64,000 bases of DNA. Source: Paraburkholderia caffeinitolerans (GTDB taxonomy: Bacteria > Pseudomonadota > Gammaproteobacteria > Burkholderiales > Burkholderiaceae). Shown in pieces: positions 26,914 through 38,236 of the stretch; positions within the stretch are counted from its first letter, which is position 1; every line of letters starts with the position of its first letter. The DNA lies in assembly GCF_902859945.1 (NCBI RefSeq), contig NZ_CADIKL010000005.1, forward strand, positions 1-64,000. The letters are read 5' to 3'. The translations under genes and the position numbers were made by a program. The notes beneath the pieces were generated by a model. The model saw nothing but the letters and a program-made list of their open reading frames with translations. It searched no databases and was not told the origin of the DNA.

Positions 26914-27564
26914 TCAGTTCTTGGTGCCGAACAGGCGGTCGCCGGCGTCGCCGAGACCCGGGACGATATAGGCGTGCTCGTTCAGGTGCGTATCGAGCGA
27001 GGCCACGTAGAGCCGCACGTCCGGATGCGCCTGCTGGAACACCTCGACGCCTTCGGGCGCGGCCACCAGCGCGAGGAAGCTGATGCGCTCGCCGGGCACG
27101 CCGCGGCGCTTGAGCACGTCGATGGCGTGCGCCGCCGAGTAGCCGGTCGCCACCATCGGGTCGCACAGAATGAAGGTGCGGTCCTCGAGGTCGGGCAGGC
27201 GCACGAGGTACTCGACCGGGCGGTGGTCGTCGGCGCGATAGACGCCGATGTGGCCGACGCGCGCTGACGGGATCAGCTCGAGCAGGCCGTCGGACATGCC
27301 CACGCCTGCGCGCAGCACCGGCACGATCGCGAGCTTCTTGCCGGCGATCACGGGCGCGTCGATCTCGACGAGCGGCGTTTGCACGCGGCGCGTCGTGACC
27401 GGCAGCTCGCGCGTGATTTCGTAGCCCATCAGCAGCGTGATCTCGCGCAGCAGCTCGCGGAACGTGCGCGTGGACGTGTTCTGATCGCGCATGTGGCTGA
27501 GCTTGTGCTGGATCAGCGGGTGATCGAGGATGAAAAGATTCGGAAAGCGGCTGTCCTGTTTCAT
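26914..27564 (-). CDS. upp: uracil phosphoribosyltransferase
   Basis: Upp salvages uracil with PRPP to give UMP. The ATG at 27564 yields 216 residues starting [20 protein letters not shown]. The PRPP-binding loop [14 protein letters not shown] and the uracil-binding C-terminal region [16 protein letters not shown] are intact. In-frame sequence upstream of this ATG runs across the divergent SDR and mgsA genes and is not coding. It is divergent from the SDR gene over a 309-base region. Confidence 0.96.
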   Translation of the reverse strand: MKQDSRFPNLFILDHPLIQHKLSHMRDQNTSTRTFRELLREITLLMGYEITRELPVTTRRVQTPLVEIDAPVIAGKKLAIVPVLRAGVGMSDGLLELIPSARVGHIGVYRADDHRPVEYLVRLPDLEDRTFILCDPMVATGYSAAHAIDVLKRRGVPGERISFLALVAAPEGVEVFQQAHPDVRLYVASLDTHLNEHAYIVPGLGDAGDRLFGTKN

Positions 27565-27873
27565 GGCGGGGCGCACGAGGCTGCAAGGGGTGTTGGGGGG
27601 CGGCGGCGCTGCCGGCTGCATGGGTCCGGCGAGGCTCGCGGGAGCGCTGGGCCGCGCTACAGGCGCAAGTATACGAGAACCGGGCAAGAACGGAGCGGGA
27701 TCGGGGCCGCGCTGGGCCAGTTTGCGGCACGCGCGGCTCGCGGCGTCCCACGCGCGTGGTCCGATTCTTCTAGAATCGCAAAGTCGGGCGAGAGCCGGCC
27801 GCCGCAGTTTCGTCGCTGCGTCGCGACCTCCGGCCGTCACAGATTCGTCACGCCAACCACGAGGACCGTAAAG
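27565..27873. other. divergent region between upp and SDR gene
   Basis: Apart from a 17-base palindrome (annotated separately) I see no gene or RNA. The region is GC-rich; the SDR gene has a modest ribosome-binding site (GAGGACC) 10-16 bases upstream of ATG 27874. Confidence 0.4.
27762..27778 (+). promoter_or_regulatory. palindrome overlapping a -10 candidate
   Basis: CGATTCT and AGAATCG form a perfect 7-bp inverted repeat with a 3-base spacer. The right arm contains TAGAAT (5 of 6 to -10) on the plus strand. This is a typical layout for a repressor operator over a promoter for the downstream SDR-mgsA genes. Confidence 0.4.
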
Positions 27874-28653
27874 ATGGACATGGGCATCGCAGGACGCAGC
27901 GCGCTGGTGTGCGCCGCAAGCAAGGGATTGGGGCGCGGCTGCGCCGAGGCGCTCGCGGCCGAGGGCGTGAACGTGACGATCGTGGCGCGCACGGCGCAAA
28001 CCCTCGAAGAGACCGCCGCACGGATTCGCGCGAATACCGGCGTCGAAGTGAAGGCCGTGGCCTGCGACATCACCACCGAGGCCGGGCGCGCCGCCGCGCT
28101 TGCCGCCTGTCCGTCGCCCGACATTCTCGTGAACAATGCCGGCGGCCCGCCGCCGGGCGACTTTCGCACCTATACGCACGAAGCCTGGCTTGCCGCGCTC
28201 GAAGCGAACATGCTCACGCCGATCGCGCTGATCCAGGCCACCATCGACGCCATGAGCCAGCGCGGCTTCGGGCGCATCGTCAACATCACGAGTTCCTCGG
28301 TGAAGGCGCCCATCGACGTGCTCGGCCTCTCGAACGGCGCGCGTTCGGGCCTCACGGGTTTCATCGCGGGCGTCGCGCGTCAGGTCGCGGGCACCGGCGT
28401 GACGATCAACAACCTGCTGCCGGGCGCCTTCGACACCGACCGCATCCAGGCCACCATCGTGGCGCAGTCGAAGGCGAGCAATCTGTCGCTCGATGAAGTG
28501 CGCGCGCGCCGCGTGAAGGCGATTCCGGCGGGCCGCTTCGGCACCTCCGAGGAATTCGGCCGCGCCTGTGCGTTCCTGTGCAGCGTCCATGCGGGCTATA
28601 TCACGGGACAAAACTGGCTGATCGACGGTGGCGCATATCCAGGAACGTTCTGA
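27874..28653 (+). CDS. SDR-family protein with degenerate active site (FabG-like)
   Basis: This 259-residue Rossmann-fold protein resembles 3-oxoacyl-ACP reductases: [28 protein letters not shown] and the C-terminal [15 protein letters not shown] are all SDR features. However, the cofactor loop reads AASKGLG (residues 14-20) where TGxxxGxG is expected, and the catalytic YxxxK is replaced by SNGAR (Ser153, Arg157). Catalysis by the usual mechanism is therefore doubtful. Some FabG-like subgroups with imperfect tetrads are known. It precedes mgsA by 72 bases on the same strand and could be co-transcribed. Confidence 0.85.
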   Translation: MDMGIAGRSALVCAASKGLGRGCAEALAAEGVNVTIVARTAQTLEETAARIRANTGVEVKAVACDITTEAGRAAALAACPSPDILVNNAGGPPPGDFRTYTHEAWLAALEANMLTPIALIQATIDAMSQRGFGRIVNITSSSVKAPIDVLGLSNGARSGLTGFIAGVARQVAGTGVTINNLLPGAFDTDRIQATIVAQSKASNLSLDEVRARRVKAIPAGRFGTSEEFGRACAFLCSVHAGYITGQNWLIDGGAYPGTF

Positions 28654-28725
28654 TCCGGTACGTTCTGTTCCGCGCGCGACGCGCGCGCGGAAGCACTCAA
28701 TCTCATCGAAACAAGGAAGAAGGCC

Positions 28726-29115
28726 ATGCCCACCCGCGTCGCGCTGATCGCGCACGACCATAAGAAGGACGACATCATCCGGCTCGCCGGCGAGTACGTC
28801 GATACGCTGCGCCGCTGCGAGCTGCTCGCGACCGGCACCACGGGCGGGCGCATTGCGGCGGCGCACGGCCTGAACGTCGAGCGCATGCTCTCGGGCCCGC
28901 ACGGCGGCGACCTGCAGATCGGCGCACAGCTGGCCGAGGGCAATGTCGACGTGGTGATCTTCTTGCGCGACCCCATGACCCCGCAGCCGCACGAGCCCGA
29001 CATTAACGCGCTGGTGCGCGCCTGCGACGTGCACGACGTGCCGTGCGCGACGAATATCTCGACGGCGCGCATGATCCTCGACGTGCTCACGCTGCGCCTG
29101 AAAGAAGAGATCTGA
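28726..29115 (+). CDS. mgsA: methylglyoxal synthase
   Basis: MgsA (129 residues) converts dihydroxyacetone phosphate to methylglyoxal and phosphate, a glycolytic bypass used when sugar phosphates accumulate. The N-terminal [18 protein letters not shown], the phosphate-binding [11 protein letters not shown], and the catalytic-Asp stretch [19 protein letters not shown] are intact. A strong ribosome-binding site GGAAGAAGG precedes the ATG. Confidence 0.96.
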   Translation: MPTRVALIAHDHKKDDIIRLAGEYVDTLRRCELLATGTTGGRIAAAHGLNVERMLSGPHGGDLQIGAQLAEGNVDVVIFLRDPMTPQPHEPDINALVRACDVHDVPCATNISTARMILDVLTLRLKEEI

Positions 29116-29197
29116 GCGAGACGAGTTCTGGGCGCAGCGCCGCTCGACTCGCACAACTCCCTGGGACTCGCAGTACTCACAGAACGAAGGAGGCAGG

Positions 29198-30172
29198 ATG
29201 ACCAAGGCAATCCGTTACGAGAAGACCGGCGGCCCCGAAGTGATGAAGTGGGTGGACGTCGCGGTGGGCGAGCCGGGCGAGGGCGAGATCCGCGTGAAGC
29301 AAAGCGCATGCGGACTCAATTACATCGACGTGTACTTTCGCACCGGGCTCTATCCGCAGCCGCTGCCGGCCGGTCTCGGCATGGAGGCCGCGGGCGAAGT
29401 CGTGGCCGTGGGGCAGGGCGTCACGCTCGTGAAGCCGGGCGACCGCGTGGCATATGTCGGGCGTCCGCCGGGCGCGTATGCGCAGGAGCGCGTGCTGCGC
29501 GCGGATCAGGTGATCCGCCTGCCCGATGCGATCAGCGACGAGCAGGCTGCCTCCCTCATGTTGCAGGGCCTGACCGCGCAATATCTGCTGCGCCGCACGT
29601 ACCGCGTGAAGGCCGGCGACACGATTTTGATCCAGGCCGCCGCGGGCGGCGTGGGCCTCATCGTGTGCCAGTGGGCCAAGGCGTTGGGCGCGACCGTGAT
29701 CGGCACGGTGAGCTCGGACGAGAAGGCCGAAGTCGCGAAGGCGCATGGCTGCGATTACCCGATCGTCTATACGCGCGAGGACTTCACCGCGCGCGTGCGC
29801 GAGATCACGAACGGCGCGGGCGTGCCCGTGGTGTACGACTCGATCGGCAAGGATACCTATACGAAGTCGCTTGACTGCCTCGCGCCGCTTGGCATGTTCG
29901 TGAGCTTCGGCAATGCGTCGGGGCCGCTGCCGCCCATCGATTCGTCGGAGTTCGCGGGGCGCGGCTCGCTGTTCTTCACGCGTCCGACGCTCTTCACCTA
30001 CATCGCGAAGCGTGCCGATTATGAGGCGATGACCGCCGAGTTGTTCGAGGTGGTCGCCTCGGGCAAGGTCAAGACCTCGATCAACCAGCGCTATGCGCTG
30101 CAGGACGTGGGCCAGGCTCACGCCGATCTCGAAGCGCGCCGCACGACCGGCTCGACCATTCTGCTGCCGTAA
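29198..30172 (+). CDS. zinc-independent quinone oxidoreductase (MDR family)
   Basis: This 324-residue NADPH:quinone reductase-like protein has the QOR pattern: [17 protein letters not shown] near residue 45, [15 protein letters not shown], and the nucleotide-binding [19 protein letters not shown] near residue 147. It lacks the zinc-ligand cysteine cluster of alcohol dehydrogenases. Likely substrates are quinones or reactive enones in the cytosol. AAGGAGG 7-8 bases before the ATG is an excellent ribosome-binding site. The mgsA neighbour suggests, but does not prove, a role in carbonyl stress. Confidence 0.9.
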   Translation: MTKAIRYEKTGGPEVMKWVDVAVGEPGEGEIRVKQSACGLNYIDVYFRTGLYPQPLPAGLGMEAAGEVVAVGQGVTLVKPGDRVAYVGRPPGAYAQERVLRADQVIRLPDAISDEQAASLMLQGLTAQYLLRRTYRVKAGDTILIQAAAGGVGLIVCQWAKALGATVIGTVSSDEKAEVAKAHGCDYPIVYTREDFTARVREITNGAGVPVVYDSIGKDTYTKSLDCLAPLGMFVSFGNASGPLPPIDSSEFAGRGSLFFTRPTLFTYIAKRADYEAMTAELFEVVASGKVKTSINQRYALQDVGQAHADLEARRTTGSTILLP

Positions 30173-30229
30173 TTTCGGGGTATTCACCTGACGGGGGCGC
30201 GCGTGCCAGCCATGCGCGTCCCCGTCGCG

Positions 30230-30282
30230 TTTACGCGATTTTTATACGCGCACCAAAACCTTTGATCCGGATTTAACGCGAT
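30230..30282 (+). promoter_or_regulatory. candidate KdpE/regulator boxes upstream of the kdp operon
   Basis: TTTACGCGAT (30230), TTTATACGCG (30241) and TTTAACGCGAT (30272) are related direct repeats in an AT-rich island. The first two start 11 bp apart. The known E. coli KdpE site is a pair of TTTA-containing half-sites, so a KdpE target is plausible here. No clear -35/-10 pair was identified. Confidence 0.35.
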
Positions 30283-30330
30283 AAACATTACCTTACCGCC
30301 ATCCGTCATCCATAAATGGAGAACACGACA

Positions 30331-30456
30331 ATGGATGTGCTGTATATCGGGGGGCTGGCGGTCTTCGCCGCGCTCACTTACGCGTTGATCGCCGGCTGCG
30401 GGAAGCTCATGCAGTACCGCCGCGCGGATCGGGGCGATACGGGGGCGCGCTCATGA
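30331..30456 (+). CDS. 41-residue membrane peptide preceding kdpF
   Basis: An ATG at 30331 preceded by TGGAGAA opens a 41-codon frame: [20 protein letters not shown], then [21 protein letters not shown]. One hydrophobic helix (residues about 5-22) is followed by a basic tail, so a single-pass inner-membrane peptide with cytosolic C-terminus is likely. Its stop overlaps the kdpF start as ATGA, which makes translation coupled to kdpF very likely. I do not recognise a named family; similar short proteins accompany kdpF in other proteobacteria. A structural or regulatory role at the Kdp complex is inference. Confidence 0.75.
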   Translation: MDVLYIGGLAVFAALTYALIAGCGKLMQYRRADRGDTGARS

Positions 30457-30545
30457 CCTGGATCTTCTGGCTATCGGGGGCGGCGACACTGTTGCTGTTC
30501 GTTTATCTCGTCCATGCGCTGCTGCGCGCGGAGGATATCGAATGA
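30453..30545 (+). CDS. kdpF: K+-transporting ATPase small subunit KdpF
   Basis: This 30-residue single-helix peptide, [20 protein letters not shown] then [10 protein letters not shown], matches the KdpF pattern (hydrophobic helix, then LLRAE). KdpF stabilises the KdpABC complex in the membrane. Its ATG overlaps the stop of the preceding peptide and its TGA overlaps the kdpA ATG, both as ATGA. Confidence 0.92.
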   Translation: MTWIFWLSGAATLLLFVYLVHALLRAEDIE

Positions 30546-32347
30546 ACACCAATAATCTCCTGCAAGCGGGGATTTTCATCGTCGTCCTGCTGGCGCTCGC
30601 AGTGCCTGTCGCGGGCTATATCACGCGCGTGCTCGATGGGCGCTCGCGTGTCGTGCGTTTGTTCGCGCCGCTCGAGAATCTGCTTTACCGCGTCGCCGGG
30701 GTCGACCCGAGCGCGGAGATGAACTGGAAGCGCTACGCGCTGGTGGCCATCTCGTTCAATGTGCTGGGCGTGGGCTTTCTTTACGTGCTGCTGCGCATTC
30801 AAGGCTGGCTGCCCGCCAATCCGCAGAGCTTCGGCGCGATGACGCCGGACGGCGCGTTCAACACTGCCGTCTCCTTCGTCACCAACACGAACTGGCAGGA
30901 CTACACGCCCGAGCAGACCGTGAGCTACCTCACGCAGATGCTTGGCCTCACCGTGCAGAACTTCCTCTCGGCGGCCACGGGCATCGTCGTGGTGATCGCG
31001 CTGATTCGCGGTTTCGCGCGCCATTCGGCGCAAACCATCGGCAACTTCTGGGTCGATCTCACGCGCACGACGCTCTACATCCTCGTGCCGATGGCGGCGA
31101 TCGTCGCGGCGCTGCTGATGAGCCAGGGCATGATCCAGAACTTCAAGTCGTATCAGGACGTGCCGACGCTCCAGACCACCACCTACGCGGCGCCCAAGCT
31201 CGACGCGCAGGGCAATCCGGTCAAGGACGCGAAGGGCAACCCCGTCACCGTCGATACGAAAGCCACGACGCAGACGCTCGCCATGGGTCCGGTCGCCTCG
31301 CAGGAAGCGATCAAGATGCTCGGCACCAACGGCGGTGGCTTCTTCAACGCGAACTCGGCGCATCCGTACGAGAATCCCACGCCGTTCTCGAACTTCGTCG
31401 AAATGTTGGCGATCCTGATTATTCCGGCTGCGCTATGTCTCGTGTTCGGCAATGTCGTGGGCGACCGCAGGCAGGGCGTGGCGGTGCTCGCGGTGATGAC
31501 GATCGCGTTCGCCGTCGCGGTGGGCGTCGAGCTCTCGGCCGAGCAGGCGGGCAATCCGATGCTAGCGTCGCTGAACGTCGATCAGCACGCCAGCGCGATG
31601 CAAGCCGGCGGCAACATGGAAGGCAAGGAAACGCGTTTCGGCATTGCGCAGACGGGCATCTTCGTCGTGGCGACCACGGCGGCTTCGTGCGGCGCGGTGA
31701 ATGCGATGCACGACTCGCTCACGCCGCTCGGCGGCCTCGTGCCGATGCTCTTCATCCAGCTTGGCGAAGTGATCTTCGGCGGAGTGGGTTCGGGCCTCTA
31801 CGGCATGCTCGTGTTCGCGCTGCTAGCCGTATTCGTGGCGGGCCTGATGATCGGGCGCACGCCCGAGTACGTGGGCAAGAAGATCGAATCGTTCGAGATG
31901 AAGATGGTCGCGATCGTCGTGCTGCTCACGCCGATGCTGGTGCTGCTCGGCACCTCGATCGCCGTGCTGGCCGATGCGGGCAAGGCGGGCATCGCCAACC
32001 CCGGCGCGCATGGCTTCTCCGAAATCCTCTATGCGTTCAGCTCCGCTGCGAACAACAACGGCAGCGCGTTCGCGGGGCTTTCGGTCAATACGCCGTTCTA
32101 CAACTGGCTGCTCGGCATCGCAATGTGGTTCGGCCGATTCGGCACCATCGTTCCGGTGCTCGCGATTGCCGGCTCGCTCGCGAGCAAGAAGCGCATTGCT
32201 GTGACGGGCGGCACGCTGCCCACGCACGGGCCGCTCTTCGTCGTGCTGCTGCTCGGCACCGTGCTGCTGGTGGGCGCGCTCACCTATGTGCCGGCGCTCG
32301 CGCTCGGCCCCGGTGTGGAGCATCTGATCATGATGGGCGTGCATTGA
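30542..32347 (+). CDS. kdpA: potassium-transporting ATPase potassium-binding subunit KdpA
   Basis: KdpA (601 residues, about ten membrane helices) forms the channel-like K+ entry of the high-affinity KdpFABC pump and is related to Trk/Ktr channels. Selectivity-filter-type segments are visible, including [14 protein letters not shown] and [20 protein letters not shown]. It is slightly longer than the 557-residue E. coli protein because of a hydrophilic loop near residue 215-245 rich in Asp/Lys/Thr. It is translationally coupled to kdpF and followed 16 bases later by kdpB. Confidence 0.97.
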   Translation: MNTNNLLQAGIFIVVLLALAVPVAGYITRVLDGRSRVVRLFAPLENLLYRVAGVDPSAEMNWKRYALVAISFNVLGVGFLYVLLRIQGWLPANPQSFGAMTPDGAFNTAVSFVTNTNWQDYTPEQTVSYLTQMLGLTVQNFLSAATGIVVVIALIRGFARHSAQTIGNFWVDLTRTTLYILVPMAAIVAALLMSQGMIQNFKSYQDVPTLQTTTYAAPKLDAQGNPVKDAKGNPVTVDTKATTQTLAMGPVASQEAIKMLGTNGGGFFNANSAHPYENPTPFSNFVEMLAILIIPAALCLVFGNVVGDRRQGVAVLAVMTIAFAVAVGVELSAEQAGNPMLASLNVDQHASAMQAGGNMEGKETRFGIAQTGIFVVATTAASCGAVNAMHDSLTPLGGLVPMLFIQLGEVIFGGVGSGLYGMLVFALLAVFVAGLMIGRTPEYVGKKIESFEMKMVAIVVLLTPMLVLLGTSIAVLADAGKAGIANPGAHGFSEILYAFSSAANNNGSAFAGLSVNTPFYNWLLGIAMWFGRFGTIVPVLAIAGSLASKKRIAVTGGTLPTHGPLFVVLLLGTVLLVGALTYVPALALGPGVEHLIMMGVH

Positions 32348-32363
32348 ACGGGAACATCATCAA

Positions 32364-34475
<2,112 letters not shown>

Positions 34476-34509
34476 TAGTCGCGTGTTACCTGATGAATAG
34501 GAATCCAGA

Positions 34510-35100
34510 ATGAAAGCGCAGTTTCGACCTCTCATCGTGATCTTCGCCGTGCTCGCGGCGATCACCGGTCTCGTGTATCCGGCCGTGATGACCGCGTTCG
34601 GCCAGGCCGTGTTTCACCGCCAGGTGAACGGCAGTCTCGTCGAGGTGAACGGCAAGGTGGTGGGCAGCAAGCTGATCGGCCAGCAGTTCGACGCGCCCCA
34701 GTACTTCTGGGGCCGTCTCTCGGCCACCACGCCGAATCCGTACAACGCGACGAGTTCGGGCGGCTCGAACCTCGGCCCGACCAACCCGGCGCTCGCCGAT
34801 GAAGTCAAAGGCCGCATCGCGGCGCTCAAGGCCGCGGGCACCGACGCTTCGCAGCCAGGCTCACAGCCGATCCCCGCCGATCTCGTGACCTCGTCGGCCA
34901 GCGGGCTCGATCCCGAGATCTCGCCGGCCGCCGCCGCGTACCAGGTGGCGCGCGTGGCCAAGGCACGCAACCTCAGCACGAACGACGTGCAGGCGCTCGT
35001 GGACCGTTATACCCAGGGCCGCCAGTTCGGCGTGTTCGGCGAGCCGCGCGTGAACGTGCTCGAACTGAACCTCGCGCTCGACGGCAAGGCGGCGAGCTGA
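34510..35100 (+). CDS. kdpC: potassium-transporting ATPase subunit KdpC
   Basis: KdpC (196 residues) has one N-terminal membrane helix (about residues 8-30) and a periplasmic domain that assists K+ or ATP binding by the pump. Family hallmarks are [55 protein letters not shown] and the end [15 protein letters not shown]. It is the last structural subunit gene; a strong stem-loop follows before kdpD. Confidence 0.97.
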   Translation: MKAQFRPLIVIFAVLAAITGLVYPAVMTAFGQAVFHRQVNGSLVEVNGKVVGSKLIGQQFDAPQYFWGRLSATTPNPYNATSSGGSNLGPTNPALADEVKGRIAALKAAGTDASQPGSQPIPADLVTSSASGLDPEISPAAAAYQVARVAKARNLSTNDVQALVDRYTQGRQFGVFGEPRVNVLELNLALDGKAAS

Positions 35101-35142
35101 GCCGTTGCGTGACGCCGAAGCCTGACGGCTGACGGCAATCGG

Positions 35143-35174
35143 GCACCGCATGCCGCCTGGGCAGCATGCGGTGC
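35143..35174 (+). terminator. strong stem-loop between kdpC and kdpD
   Basis: An 11-bp perfect stem (GCACCGCATGC/GCATGCGGTGC) closes a 10-base loop, about 42 bases after kdpC. A moderately T-rich stretch follows. It could partly terminate transcription or stabilise kdpFABC mRNA, making the sensor genes less expressed. Confidence 0.6.
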
Positions 35175-35196
35175 CTGCGTTTGTTCGTTGGTTGCA

Positions 35197-35229
35197 CGCT
35201 GTTTGCTCGCTGTTTGCTCGCGGTTTGCC
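35197..35229 (+). repeat. three tandem 11-bp repeats upstream of kdpD
   Basis: Units CGCTGTTTGCT, CGCTGTTTGCT and CGCGGTTTGCC run head to tail between the kdpC hairpin and the kdpD start. The unit is about one helical turn. Confidence 0.9.
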
Positions 35230-35281
35230 AATTCGCCGCCACGGTGAGACGATCTTCGATGAACCTTCCTACGAAACCCGC

Positions 35282-38236
35282 ATGAACCGCCCCGATCCCG
35301 ACGAACTCCTCGACCGGCTCCAGCGCGACGAAGAAAAACGCCGCCGCGGCAAGCTGAAGATTTTCTTCGGCGCGTCGGCGGGCGTCGGCAAGACCTATGC
35401 GATGCTCCAGGCCGCGCGACGCCGCAACGAAGAGGGCGTGGACGTGGTGGTCGGCATCGTCGAGACGCATGGGCGCAGCGAGACCGCCGCGCTCACGAGC
35501 GGGCTCGAAGAGCTGCCGCGCCAGCGCATCGCGTACCGTGGGCGCACGCTCGAGGAGTTCGATCTGGACGCCGCGCTCGAGCGCAAGCCGCAACTCGTGC
35601 TGGTCGACGAGCTTGCGCATTCGAACGTGCAGGGCGCGCGCCACATGAAGCGCTGGCAGGACGTCTACGAACTGCTCGACGCGGGCATTGACGTCTACAC
35701 GACCGTCAACGTCCAGCACCTCGAAAGCCTCAATGACGTGGTGGGGCAGATCACCGGCATCCGCGTCTGGGAGACGGTGCCCGACCGCGTGTTCGACGGC
35801 GCCGACGAAGTCACGCTCGTCGACTTGCCTGCCGAGGAACTGCTCGACCGCATGCGCGACGGCAAGGTGTACATGCCCGCGCAGGCCGAGCGCGCGGTGC
35901 GCAATTTTTTCCGCAAGGGCAACCTGATCGCGCTGCGCGAGCTGGCGCTGCGCCGCACGGCCGACCGCGTCGATGCGCAGATGCACGAGTACCGCGCCGA
36001 CCGCTCGATCCAGCATGTGTGGCAGGCGCGCGAGCGGCTGCTCGTGTGCGTGGGCCCGGGCCCCGAGGCGAGTGCGCTGGTGCGTGCATCGGCGCGGCTC
36101 GCGGCGAGCCTGAAGGCCGACTGGATCGCCGTGTACGTGGAGACGCCCAAGCTTCAGCGCTTGCCCGATGAGGTGCGCCAGCGCACGCTCGGCGCGCTCA
36201 AGCTCGCGTCCGAGTTGGGCGCGGAAACCGTCACGCTCGCCGGCGAGGACGCCGCCGTCACGCTCGCGGGCTATGCGCGGCTGCGCAACGTCTCGAAGCT
36301 CGTCGCGGGCGCGTCGACGCGCAGCAGCGGATCGTGGTGGCGCTGGCTGCGCCGGCCGTTCGGCGAGCGCCTGGCCGTTAAGGCCGAGGATGTCGACCTG
36401 ACCCTGGTGCGCGCGGGCGCCGCCGATAACGACCGGCTTGCAGGCGGCTTTGCGGGTAGAGACCTGCGCGAGGCGTCGGCGGCCGCGAGCGCCGCCAACG
36501 CGTGGCGCGCGGCCATCGCCAGCGGCGCGGCGAACCGCTCGCCGCCGCGCGCCTATGCGGCGGCGCTGCTGATCTGCGCGGCCATCACGGTGCTCGCAAG
36601 CACCTTGCTCGACCGCATTGCGCTCGCCAATCTCGTGATGCTCTATCTGCTCGGCGTGATCTTCACGGCGACCAAGCTTGGGCGCGGCCCAGGCGTGCTG
36701 CTCTCGTTCGCGAGCGTGGCCGCCTACGACTTTTTCTTCGTGCCGCCGCGCCTGTCGTTCTCGGTGAGCGACACGCAGTACCTGCTGACCTTCGTGGGCA
36801 TGCTGCTTACTTCGCTCGTCATCAGCCATCTCACCTCGAGCCTGCGCCGCGAGGCGAGCGTTGCGCAGCGGCGCGAGCAGCGCACGGGCGCGATGTACGC
36901 GATGGCGCGCGAACTGGCGGCCGCGCTCGCGACCGAGCAGATCGTCGCGATCGGCAGCCGTCACGTGAGCGAGGTGTTCGGCGCGCGCGTGGCGATGCTG
37001 CTGCCCGACAGTGCCGACAAGGTTCAGCAGAAGATCGAGGACCCCGATCCGCAGATCATGCTCGAGCCAGGGAGTCTCGACATCGACGTGGGCCAGTGGG
37101 TCTACGACCAGCAAAAGCCTGCGGGCCACGGCACCGACACGCTTCCGGCGGCTGCGGCGCTCTACCTGCCGCTCAAGGCGCCGATGCGCACGCGCGGCGT
37201 GCTGGCCGTGGTCACGCGCGACGCACGCGAGATGCAGGTGCCCGAGCAGCAGCGCATGCTCGACGCGTTCGCCGCGCAGATCGCGCTCGCGCTCGAACGC
37301 GTGCACTACGTGGAGATCGCGCGCGACGCGCTCGTCAACATGGAGTCCGAACGATTGCGCAATTCGCTGCTCTCGGCCATCTCGCACGACCTGCGCACGC
37401 CGCTTACGGCCATCGTCGGCTTTTCGTCGATGCTCGCGCAGACGCATGGGTCCGATGCGACCGGCGCGCCCGCCGACGTGCAGAACGCACGCTCGGGCGA
37501 GCTCATCGAGGCGATCCACGACGAAGCGCTGCGCATGACCGGCATCGTCACGAATCTGCTCGACATGGCGCGCCTGCAGGCGGGCAGCCTCAAGCTCAAC
37601 CGGCAATGGACGCTGCTCGAGGAAACCGTGGGCGCGGCGCTGGCCGCGTGCCGCCGTGTGCTGGCGCGACACCCCGTGCACGTGCAGCTCGAAGAGGGCT
37701 TGCCTTTGCTGCAGCTCGACGCGGTGCTCATGGAGCGGCTCTTCTCGAACTTGCTGGAAAACGCCGCGAAGTACACGCCGCCCGATACGCCGCTCACGAT
37801 CTCGGCGCGCCGCATCGAGCAGGACGGTCAGCCGTTCGTGCGCGTGAGCATCGACGACACGGGCCCAGGCCTGCCGCACGGCATGGGCGAGCGCGTGTTC
37901 GAGAAGTTCACGCGCGGCGAGAAGGAATCGGCGAAGCCCGGCATCGGCCTCGGGCTCGCGATCTGCCGCGCAATCGTGGAGGCGCACGACGGTACAATCG
38001 GCGCGACCAACCGCGCGGACGCCGATGGCCACGTCGAAGGCGCATCGTTCTGGTTCGCGCTGCCGGTGCAGACGCCGCCGCCGTTGCCCACCGACGTCGC
38101 CGATGCCGATGAATCCGCGCACGAGGGGGCCGACGCACACGACGCACATGAATCGCACGGTGCGCACGGTGCGCACGCCGTGGACCCCGACTCCGCAGTG
38201 GAATCCAAACCTGCCAATCCTGCCGCCCATGAGTGA
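35282..38236 (+). CDS. kdpD: osmosensitive K+ channel histidine kinase KdpD
   Basis: KdpD (984 residues) senses K+ limitation and turgor and phosphorylates KdpE. The N-terminal KdpD domain has Walker A GASAGVGKT at residues 30-38 and VDELAHSN. A universal-stress-protein-like domain, four close membrane helices (about 420-520), a GAF-like region, the HisKA box SAISHDLRTPLTAIVGFSS and HATPase motifs ENAAKYTP, DDTGPGLP and GIGLGLAIC follow. The last 54 residues are a Pro/Asp/Ala/His-rich tail with seven His, absent from the 894-residue E. coli protein. Its final codons overlap the kdpE start. ATG 35282 was chosen since upstream in-frame sequence covers the tandem repeats. Confidence 0.96.
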   Translation: MNRPDPDELLDRLQRDEEKRRRGKLKIFFGASAGVGKTYAMLQAARRRNEEGVDVVVGIVETHGRSETAALTSGLEELPRQRIAYRGRTLEEFDLDAALERKPQLVLVDELAHSNVQGARHMKRWQDVYELLDAGIDVYTTVNVQHLESLNDVVGQITGIRVWETVPDRVFDGADEVTLVDLPAEELLDRMRDGKVYMPAQAERAVRNFFRKGNLIALRELALRRTADRVDAQMHEYRADRSIQHVWQARERLLVCVGPGPEASALVRASARLAASLKADWIAVYVETPKLQRLPDEVRQRTLGALKLASELGAETVTLAGEDAAVTLAGYARLRNVSKLVAGASTRSSGSWWRWLRRPFGERLAVKAEDVDLTLVRAGAADNDRLAGGFAGRDLREASAAASAANAWRAAIASGAANRSPPRAYAAALLICAAITVLASTLLDRIALANLVMLYLLGVIFTATKLGRGPGVLLSFASVAAYDFFFVPPRLSFSVSDTQYLLTFVGMLLTSLVISHLTSSLRREASVAQRREQRTGAMYAMARELAAALATEQIVAIGSRHVSEVFGARVAMLLPDSADKVQQKIEDPDPQIMLEPGSLDIDVGQWVYDQQKPAGHGTDTLPAAAALYLPLKAPMRTRGVLAVVTRDAREMQVPEQQRMLDAFAAQIALALERVHYVEIARDALVNMESERLRNSLLSAISHDLRTPLTAIVGFSSMLAQTHGSDATGAPADVQNARSGELIEAIHDEALRMTGIVTNLLDMARLQAGSLKLNRQWTLLEETVGAALAACRRVLARHPVHVQLEEGLPLLQLDAVLMERLFSNLLENAAKYTPPDTPLTISARRIEQDGQPFVRVSIDDTGPGLPHGMGERVFEKFTRGEKESAKPGIGLGLAICRAIVEAHDGTIGATNRADADGHVEGASFWFALPVQTPPPLPTDVADADESAHEGADAHDAHESHGAHGAHAVDPDSAVESKPANPAAHE

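Noticed and set aside
26914..29205. 763-codon minus-strand frame ending in upp
   Set aside because: Only the last 216 codons match uracil phosphoribosyltransferase. The upstream part is antisense to the SDR and mgsA genes.
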